From: Neodontobutis hainanensis | Lineage: Eukaryota; Chordata; Actinopteri; Gobiiformes; Odontobutidae | NCBI GenBank assembly: GCA_024349245.1 | Contig: JALDNG010000856.1 | Location: 17,128-81,127 of the forward strand | Length of the DNA stretch: 64,000 nucleotides | Reading direction: 5' to 3' | Shown: one piece after another, positions 56,101-64,000 of the stretch | Layout of the letters: every line of letters begins with the position of its first letter | Position numbering within the stretch: the stretch's first letter is position 1 | The notes under the pieces: model-generated | The model's database searches: none | Told to the model about the DNA's origin: nothing | The model's input: the letters and a program-made list of their open reading frames with translations, nothing else | Program-made: the position numbers and the translations under genes

Positions 56101-57117
56101 AACATTTAAATGGTTAAAATTTTTGTCCATAAGCGCTAACGTAATGCGCGTGTCAGCTTTTAAGTCTTAAAAGACTTTAAAAAACTAAATACACTGTTGA
56201 AATCAGGAACAAAACCATCTTACATCGTACTTAGAAAACTTAAGGCGCGTATACATTTAAATTTCCTCCAAAATTTGAGAATTTAAATATGAAACTACGA
56301 ATTTATTAAATTCATATTCGATATAAATTTAAAAATAAAGCGCAATATGGAATAAGCCAAAGAGTGAAAAGATTCTAAAACGTCAAATTACCTAAACTGT
56401 GAGTTTCAGAGATTCTTTTAATCTTTGACTGATTTTCAAGGCCACAACAAAAATATATATTTCTATTATTCTCAGATCATAAAAAGATTGTAATTAAACT
56501 TATTGGGTATGTAAAATATTGAAGATGATCAAACCCATAGTTTTATATTTAAATATTTTTCAACGAAAGAAAAGATAAACACTGTTTTATTTCAAGTGAT
56601 CTTAATATATGGTATAAAGTGTACGCGATTTAAACAATCAAACACTTCATCAATTTTTCTGTACATATTAATCGAAGATCTCTCTGTAACTGTCAAAAAA
56701 TCTGATTTAAATATAAAAAAATGTTTGTTTTTGTACTTATAAGTATGCCTTCGCACAAATAACGAATGTAAATAAATGTTTTAGAAGTATTTATATTTGT
56801 AATGAAATTTTTGCTGCTTCTGCGCGTATTTTATTATGATTTTTACAATTTTATTTTAAATCGACAACCGAATCATCCCTACCTCCTCAAAGAATTAAAG
56901 ATATTAAAAATCGCAAATATTCAAGAACAAAGTTAACTTTTGAAACTTAATACTAAGTTAACTGTTTAAGCAAAATGAAACTCCAACAAAATTTTAAATT
57001 AAATATTGATTGCCCGTAATACTAGTTGTGTTTTATTATCCGATTTGATATTTAATAAAATGGCGGCAATGTTTTAGGCGCCTGCGCATATTTTACGGTT
57101 TCAAAGCTTTTTTGGAA
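53104..57117. other. intergenic sequence between MCM7 and RACGAP1
   Basis: About 4 kb with no supportable gene. The first ~1.3 kb after MCM7 is strongly T-rich on the plus strand. The 75-codon ORF at 54772-54999 reads moderately protein-like, but it has no recognisable domain and no flanking exon. Confidence 0.5.
53231..53236 (+). promoter_or_regulatory. candidate polyadenylation signal of MCM7
   Basis: AATAAA lies about 130 nt past the MCM7 stop codon in a T-rich stretch. The position is plausible, but the hexamer is frequent in this DNA. Confidence 0.3.
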
Positions 57118-59323
57118 ATGACCTCATCATTATTATCTGATTTGAATAAATTTATAAATATCGCTGCAACGCTAAGCAGCGGTACCGAGAAAGGCAATTT
57201 TCAAATATAATAAAGATTTGATAAACTTCGTTACAAACCAAGAGCAATGCCGTAGAATGTGGGAGAAAGCAGAATTAAGAGTTAAAAGAATCAAAGATGA
57301 CGAAATTCCTTTGATTGTAATACTCAAAATAATTATAGGAACAAAACAAGTCCATCACAGTTCAATTGGAACTTGCAAGGTAATAAATTAAATCTTAAAG
57401 AAATCAATTAGATCATGCACTGAGAAAACGTCCTGCATACGAGAAACGTATAAGATTCCTTGTTAGAGTTGTCCTTAAATTAGGAACAACAATTGCACGC
57501 AATTGCGTCGCTGTTGAATGACTCCGAAATCGCGACGCTTAACAACCTCGACAAAAACACAATATTGCGCATGACCAATATAGATTCAGACGATTTTAAA
57601 GAAAACTATGACACGAAAACTCCCATTGGCCGGAAATCTGTGATTCCTTCCGATCTGGACGACTCGATGGAAGAAACTGTGGTATTATCATTTATCTAGC
57701 AGGAAACTCATCTTGTCCGCGCCGCATCGAATGCACGCAGTTTCAAACGAGTAATTTGTTAAATTATCAAGAAAATTAACGAGACCGAGTCGGTTTCCAA
57801 AAAAACGTCTCTAGAAACAGTTTGATAAGCATAACAATAAGGTTCAATCATTTGAGCCACTTCCTATAACAATTTCTCCAGATAAAAAAACCGATGTTAT
57901 TTTCTGTATTTATTTTAGTTACCTAAACCGAAAATAATCGATAAAATGGACGGCTTTTCTGGTTATGATAGTAGAGATGGATATTCGATAGGTTATTTTT
58001 AATTAATTATTGAAGAAAAAATGGCCCCTTCTGCTCCTTTGAAGGACGCATTTCCTCAATTCAAGTGATATTAATTTTCTATTAAGTGGGAAATCTAGTC
58101 CATCAGATAATAAGCTTTATCCAGACATTGCTTCTACCGCTAGTAGCACCCTTAATACCCAACCTGTAGCTACTTATGCTCCTAAAGTTTTTTATTATAA
58201 TTAAAATAAGCCTCATAATTTGATACAAAAAAAAGAAATAAAACCCGGGAAATGTACAATTGTTTTGATTATTGTTAACTTCAGTGTATGAAAGGCATTG
58301 GGTTTCAGAAATCTTTCCTTCGGTGTCAAGGTTGTTCAAATTTGTCACAAATAGACTGTAATATGAAGTGTCACGAAAGTTGTAGAAAGTTCATCTCAAC
58401 TGCCTGTGCCGTTGAAACTGACAAAGTTTAGTTTTTATATTTAATTTTTAAGCTTGTTTTAAATGATTTGGTGAATAATGATTTGCCCATTCGTGTTCCC
58501 TTGTTCATTGTATGCAATTTCTTAATTTTATGTTAAAATCATACGGGAGATCGAGAGGCGAGGATTGGTTGAGCAAGGATTGTACAGAGTATCAGGGTAG
58601 TTTAATTGTTTAAATTTCAGCTCTATCAAAGACATAAAGGAGTTGAAGAAAAAGATAAAAAACAAGGTTGATATTGATTATGTATTCAATTTATTTTTTA
58701 TATAGAAAAAGATCAATGATATTCATACTCTAACTCATTTGTTAAAGTTGTACATTAGAGAACTTTCAGAACCGCTAATTACACGACAACTCCACTCTGC
58801 TTTTCTAGAATGCGGCGAGAAAAATGAGTTGCCGCGCGTCTACAAGCTTATCGATAGCCTACCTGTTCCCAATCGCCACACTCTGGCCTACCTCTGTCTA
58901 CATCTGCGAAAGGTTGCAAGGGTTCAAGAGAATCTGATGGATTTTAAGTCCCTCGCGCGCGTTTTGGGTCCAACTATAGTTGGTCACGGGTGTGTGAACC
59001 CTTCCAACTCGAGAATGTATGAGGACACTCGACTACAGCCGCCTTTGATGGAAATGCTTCTTGGAATTTCAGACGAGTATTGGAATGTGATACTGGGTCT
59101 TGATGATAATTGCGTTTTGCAAAAGACTGTCCTCTCGCCATTTCCTGATAGTGAAAAAAGCAAATATGATTCATCAATAATGAATAATTCTCCTCTTCTC
59201 GGAAGGATTGATAGATTTCATCACAAAAAACGTAATTGGGATCCTCAGTATCCTGTATCTAAAAATCACCTCGATAAATGGAGCAAGCAAAAATTTTTCG
59301 ATTCCCCTGTCATTCGGCATTAA
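57118..59323 (+). CDS. RACGAP1: Rac GTPase-activating protein 1 / MgcRacGAP / CYK-4 (18 exons, 605 aa)
   Basis: This is the centralspindlin subunit that pairs with the kinesin MKLP1 and organises the midzone and RhoA activation in cytokinesis. Exons: 57118-57193, 57216-57316, 57339-57379, 57401-57461, 57484-57678, 57700-57750, 57772-57819, 57842-57895, 57919-57991, 58016-58064, 58087-58186, 58211-58261, 58285-58330, 58355-58425, 58453-58509, 58532-58596, 58621-58681, 58706-59323. All introns are 21-27 nt. The N-terminal coiled coil includes ELARNQL, matching the human ARNQV region. A complete C1 zinc finger follows (H285, C298, C301, C314, C317, H322, C325, C333). The RhoGAP domain has GLYRVSG (arginine finger R377), K414, R418 and GPTIV (488-492). 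The C-terminal FFDSP matches the conserved tail of the family. Human RACGAP1 is 632 aa. Oddities: intron 1 is best read as GC-AG, intron 15 ends in AT, and the usual RhoGAP Asn is Ser482. Intron 14 (27 nt) has an in-frame 21-nt alternative at 58411-58431. Confidence 0.95.
57194..57215 (+). other. RACGAP1: GC-AG intron of 22 nt (RACGAP1 intron 1)
   Basis: The exon ends GAGAAAG and the intron starts GCAATTTT and ends ATAAAG. Splicing gives SGTEK-DLINF, which aligns residue for residue with the LSEGNE region of the human protein. A GT-AG alternative from 57182 (34 nt) is also in frame, but it drops four conserved-position residues and would be the longest intron in the gene. Confidence 0.6.
58510..58531 (+). 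other. RACGAP1: apparent GT-AT intron of 22 nt (RACGAP1 intron 15)
   Basis: Removing 58510-58531 joins PLFI to VKIIREIERRGL and restores the exact spacing of the first RhoGAP helix. The removed segment begins GTATGC and ends TTTTAT, with T where the acceptor G should be. No AG occurs in the 38 nt after the donor. The first AG is at 58548-58549, giving a 40-nt in-frame intron that deletes six residues of a conserved helix. The anomaly could be a real non-canonical splice site, a G-to-T variant or a base-call error. Confidence 0.6.
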
Positions 59324-62300
59324 GCGGCAACTTAGATTTTTTTCGTCTTATTATTTTTGTGATTTAAATTTTTTTGAAATTGGTAACTTTTCTGGCTTTC
59401 TTTTAATTCACTCTTCACTTAGGATGGATGTTAAATTTTAAAATTTACCTTTCTCATTTTCGTGCACTTGATATTAGGTTAGTTTTTCATATATTGAAGG
59501 TTTATAATAACGCGTTAATACACTTTTTCCTGTTTTGGGTTTTTTAATATAATACTCAGGTATTGTTGCCTTTCCATATTTTTATAAATAAAATTACGTT
59601 TATTACTTTGACATTTTGATTTTCAAATTAAAGTTCAAATTTAAACTTTTTCAAAACAATGAAAAATATCTGGGCGTATAGTTCAATGCTTTTTAAATTC
59701 TTGTTGGTGTCGTGTATTTGCCCTCTATATTTTCAAAATTTAATGTGTATCAACGTTTTAATATTCAAATGTTATTTCCTACTTATGTATTACATCTCTC
59801 AGGTGACTGGATTGTTTTGGGTTTTCTAGTGATATAAAAGTTATGATTTCAAAACAATGTTTGATTATACTTTTTAATTTCATTCATACCCATATTTTGA
59901 GTTTATAAAATGAACTATTTTTTGGTATCTATGAAGGATGGCTTCACATCAATTCTAAGCCTCCCAACAAGCATGTGCCAATGTTGTAGCTGTAAAATCT
60001 GCAGTTTCTGAATTTAGGTTAAGATTTACAATCTTGAAAGTTTATCATATTTTTAATAGTAATCTCAGATTTGAATTTTGAAAATTACTTGTGTCCTATT
60101 TTTTCTTATTCATACGATAACAAGTGATTTAGGAGCTTCTTGTTAAATTATGGTGACTTTTTATTTAGACGTGGTAACATGGTGAAAATGATGGGTTGAA
60201 CACCACTTGAAGAAAACTTATCAAAGTAAACTCAATTTTTTAGATTTGTTTTGAACTTTTTGTGTTTGGAACATTTTACTTCCGTTTTACACTTTCTATT
60301 TGATCATTTTCAGAAAATAAGAGGCAGTTCAGTTGACAAAAAGCTGATTTTTTAGATTTTGCACAAGACACGTTGCTCCGAATTAATAATTTCAAATTTG
60401 CTCGGATTAATATGGATGTTCATTGATAAAAGGGTGCGTGGTTCAATCGGATTTCAGATAGTTAACTTTTTAATAATATCAAATAAGCCCGTGATAAAAG
60501 TGATAATTCCTCCAATATCACTAAAGTTACAATTTATTTCATCAAAAGCCAACCTCTTACACTTACGGTATTAAAATGATTTTATCGTTTCAGAACATGA
60601 ACAAACGGAAACTTTAAATGCTAACATTGGTATAGATCTGAAAAGAAGTTTAATTTTACTGCATGCACCTGAGATTCGCTTAAATTCATAAAATATTTAT
60701 CAATTTTATGTCGTTATTCTATTTTAAGTTATATTTAATTGTATTTTTGAGTTTGCGTATTCTTTTTTTGTTTGGAGTTTGATACATTTCTAAGCTGCCA
60801 TATTTAAAAAATGCGCATTTTTTTAATTTTAAACAAATATAAATCATTTTTGCTCTTCTTTGATTTCTTAAGAAAGTTAATCTCAAACTATTGTCAAAAT
60901 TTGTTTATGAATCTTCATATTTAACATCTGACTGAGTGACCTTTGATGGGTTTACTTTTTATTTTCATATATATTAATTCATTGCAAAATTTTATGAGAT
61001 TTTATCGCCTATTTTTATCATTACAACCGATTCTATGATTATTTTCGGTTGATTTTTTCTGGTTAATCTTCTTAATTGTTATAATTACATGTTAAAATGT
61101 TTCTTTTTCAAAATTCAAAATTATTCACAAATTTTTCTAAATATGAACGGGAGATTAATATTCAGTCAATGGAGCCTTTAAAAGTAATATTTATCACTTA
61201 TTCGTTGAAATATTCACATTACAAAGTTAAATACAGTTAAACTTTATTGTGTTTGAAGTTTTTTCGTACTTTTCAGTTTCAAATTTTTCAGTTTACCGAA
61301 GAATGTGCTAATTTTAAGCGATCGATATCAACTAACTTTTCAATTTTTTAATTTTCATACACTTTAATAAGTTAGAGAACTAAATGATTAGCTATATATG
61401 GTGCTAAAACTTAGAATTAACAGAAAATGACTTTCAGATAATCTTAACAATTTCATTATTTATGCTATCACAAATAAGAACATAAAGAATTTGAAATTTT
61501 TTCGTTCTGGTCCTCATACTAAATAAAAAGATAAAAAGGCAGGTAAGTTAACCTTTACGATTTTGCGCAATAACGTGCCTAAATATATTTTTACTCCTCA
61601 TCCAAGTTCTTTTTTTATTTTCGATGAATGCCCATTTCTGAAATGTGCGATCTGTTTTCATTTGTCGAAATTTTAACTTTATGAATTTTTTACTTTCACG
61701 TTCGATCGTAAAGATAAGATATTTTATGCCCAAACAGCGAGAATTACCGATTTATTTTCCATAATTTTTATTAAGTTTAAAAATTATTTCATGATAAAAC
61801 TACTTTACGTTGATATAAATTTGCAAAATAAAGTTTTTTCATGTGTTAAAATAGCTGATTAAACATATAACAAGATATTTTTCACAAAAAATTAGTTTAT
61901 AAACTTCAAATAATAATGATATTGCCGATTACATAGGTTAGCAATTTCTCAAATAAACTCATTCATCAGTTTTGAGTTATGGTACAGTTGAATGTAAAAC
62001 AAAGGTTTTTTGCAGATAGATTTTAAATGGGCCATCAAAAAGTAGCCGTTAAGATCACATTTTTATGAAATTTGAATGAATAATGGGGTTCATTTAAGAT
62101 AAAGGATATTTTCATTAAAATGATATTTAATAATTAAATCTTCGCAAAAAAGCTTCAAACAAAAAATGGAAAGTATTTTGTCGGTGTTAAATTTGCCATT
62201 TTGACAAAAGTCTTGAAATTCCATGTTTTTATACATGTGTCTAAGCGGCAAACCTCTGAAAAAAAAGTCTTAGCTACTATGTTTATAGAATCCTAAATTT

Positions 62301-63181
62301 TTACTTATGGGAAAAAATATATCAAATCTGTTTCGTTTATTGTAAAATTAAAATTTGTTTCTACAGATATTTTGGGAAATTTATTGTGAATTTTATTATT
62401 TTTAACTTTTTGTATGAAAATACACGTATCCGAATCAGTGTTTGTTTCTCAATTCGTTCTTATTCGTTTTAAACTTTGTGAGCTAAAAATTGTTGTATGG
62501 GTCTATTTATATTTTAACAAGCAAGTTAATTTGAAATATCATAAAAATAAGTTTGAATAAAATATTATGAGAAAACTTTGAATTAAATTATCTAAGGTAT
62601 TGAATAGGTCATTCTAATGAATTTTATAGTCGATCACATTACCACAGAAACCAAAAGAGACACAAACTCTTTGTTTAGGTCGCGCTTAATTGCATAGATA
62701 ATGGTGAGAGTTTGAGAAACTACACATCACAAAACTTAATATCAGAAAAATCTGGAAAATGTTGCGACTTATTGGACACAGAGCTCCAAATAGATAGAGC
62801 TCTGTTATCGGATGTAAATATATTGTAAAACCATTTTGGGAAATTATGTATTTCCTAATCATTGTAATCATCAAAAAATCATGAGCAGGCGAGTATGATC
62901 CTTTCAAAATATAAATAACTGTATTTGTCTAAATGAACACATTGCCTGTTTCATTGGTTAGAAGATTTTAAAAAGTTGGCGGAAAATTATGTGTTGTTCA
63001 GTTACTTAAATTATAACTATTTTGAATATCTGCGAAAATTTACAAATTATTATTAATTCGTTGTTCGATGAACAATTTTAAACCCTTAAACAAAATTCCG
63101 ATTAATGAAAATTGGATTGGAGGAAAGGGATGTAAAAACTAAAAAAATATTTATCTGAAATAAATAAGCCTCACTTCTAAA
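59324..63181. other. T-rich intergenic sequence downstream of RACGAP1
   Basis: No supportable gene. The first ~2 kb has a strong excess of T over A on the plus strand (59341-59400 has 35 T and 11 A). ORFs at 60359-60574, 61548-61733 and 62686-62907 have no recognisable motif. Confidence 0.5.
59587..59592 (+). promoter_or_regulatory. candidate polyadenylation signal of RACGAP1
   Basis: AATAAA lies about 265 nt past the RACGAP1 stop. It is weak evidence in AT-rich sequence. Confidence 0.25.
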
Positions 63182-63372
63182 CTAAATTTTACATATAATT
63201 TTAAAGTAAAATTCAGCATTTTTGGTCTGCATGATTTCGAATATTCGGATCTTTTCGACTCCCAGAAGTATCTAACGAGATAAGTGAAAAACCCTTGCAC
63301 ATTGCAGCTCTTTTGTCCTCTCGTCATATATCTTATTAATAACGAGTAATATAATAATGTCTCACTGTCCAT
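63182..63372 (-). other. coding-like minus-strand segment with a 21-nt candidate intron
   Basis: A 21-nt GT-AG segment (63292-63272) lies between two open blocks. One frame reads DERTKELQCAR then ILLGVEKIRIFEIMQ and stops at 63182. A second frame, starting at an ATG at 63372, is also open through the same intron and beyond. I cannot tell which frame is real, and both may be relics. No family recognised. Confidence 0.25.
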
Positions 63373-63651
63373 CAGCCACGCTCACCACTCGATTTAGTGC
63401 GACGACTCACAAAATATAATTGATGAAAAAAATCATCCTCGATAATTTATATTGAAAACTATTTAAACTTCTCATCAAACAATGAAAATCAAAGTTTACA
63501 CAAGACTAAATCTACGGCTAAAAATGCTCCATAGACGAAAACCCGAAAAAGGTGTAAGATTACAAAAAGAATGAATATTTACAACAAAAACTTTACAGAG
63601 ACAGATTATTAAGCGTTCCATCAAAAGTTCAACATTAATAAACGGCACTTT

Positions 63652-63657
63652 TTTATT
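63652..63657 (-). promoter_or_regulatory. candidate polyadenylation signal for the right-edge gene
   Basis: On the minus strand AATAAA lies about 45 nt past the TAG at 63702 that ends the coding-like reading at the right edge. Confidence 0.3.
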
Positions 63658-63701
63658 ACAAGGATGAGTGAAAACTACCGGAGCGCCTTTCGAAGGAAGC
63701 T

Positions 63702-64000
63702 CTAGTCTATTTTACGTATTTTGGTAAGGCTTTGGCTATTACGCTCGCCGTTTAGCGCTTTACCAACTTTTGGTACACTTACCTTAGTATCAACATTAGA
63801 TGTCGGGTGTTGTGGGAGTCAAAGCCCTAGAAACATCACCCTCTCCTTGATCCACAGACGCAACCGTACCTATTCGGAATTAGTTCGGGTATAAACACGA
63901 GACATTGCATGGCATCCATGATTAAATACATCAATATTCGTTCTATACCTTCGCAGACATATGGTTTCTCTATAATTTTGTGGTGGGTTTTATTGCTTTC
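63702..64000 (-). CDS. probable 3' end of an unidentified gene, cut by the window edge
   Basis: The stretch is clearly less AT-rich than its surroundings and reads protein-like on the minus strand. It ends in KALNGERNSQSLTKIRKID and a TAG at 63702, with an AATAAA just beyond. Three coding-like blocks lie in different frames. They can be joined without stops by a 29-nt GT-AG intron (63898-63870) and a 52-nt GT-AG intron (63834-63783), and an AG acceptor-like site at 63971-63970 could start the leftmost exon. Both introns are longer than any other in this window, and the 52-nt one is itself coding-like. Two small frameshifts in a decaying gene are therefore an equally good explanation. I do not recognise the protein. 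It is not the end of any gene seen elsewhere in the window. Confidence 0.4.

Noticed and set aside
57182..57215. 34-nt GT-AG version of RACGAP1 intron 1
   Set aside because: It is in frame and possible, but it deletes residues aligned with the human protein and is longer than every other intron in the gene. Kept as the alternative to the GC-AG reading.
1..64000. tRNA, rRNA or CRISPR features
   Set aside because: I saw no tRNA B-box with a foldable partner, no conserved rRNA core sequence and no regularly spaced direct repeats. The introns and gene content exclude a prokaryotic origin.

Overview
The window reads as nuclear DNA of an animal with a very AT-rich genome and exceptionally short spliceosomal introns. 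Two complete genes with clear animal orthologues can be assembled exon by exon. They are MCM7 (12 exons, 722 residues) and RACGAP1/MgcRacGAP/CYK-4 (18 exons, 605 residues). All 28 of their introns are 20-27 nt long. A third gene on the minus strand, of unknown function, has three introns of 22-23 nt. A RACGAP1 with coiled coil, C1 zinc finger and RhoGAP domain points to an animal. Introns of this size in an AT-rich animal genome fit what I recall for dicyemid mesozoans (mean intron about 26 nt); this taxonomic call is inference from gene structure only.

Layout. 1-1.7 kb: AT-rich, nothing recognised. About 1.7-5.5 kb: decayed Ty3/gypsy-type LTR retrotransposon with gag to integrase remnants on the plus strand. 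6.77-7.95 kb: four-exon minus-strand gene of unknown function. 8.1-39.5 kb: roughly 31 kb with no supportable gene, only scattered short ORFs and two slightly GC-richer islands. About 39.5-42.3 kb: second decayed copy of the same retroelement family, ending near the RNase H/integrase junction. 42.3-50.7 kb: no assignable gene, one possible orphan exon near 49.7 kb. 50.69-53.10 kb: MCM7. 57.12-59.32 kb: RACGAP1. 59.3-63.2 kb: T-rich non-coding sequence. 63.2-64.0 kb: GC-richer block with coding-like minus-strand segments, probably including the 3' end of a gene that runs off the right edge.

The two recognised genes both act in the cell cycle. MCM7 is a subunit of the replicative MCM2-7 helicase, and RACGAP1 is the Rho-family GAP subunit of centralspindlin in cytokinesis. 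Nothing shows that they are co-transcribed: 4 kb separate them. The most notable signals concern splicing. Introns go down to 20 nt, donors do not follow GTAAGT, one intron appears to be GC-AG, and one 22-nt intron ends in AT instead of AG. Twelve of the 13 introns in these two genes whose length is a multiple of three carry an in-frame stop. Minimal introns sit beside a very gene-poor intergenic landscape.
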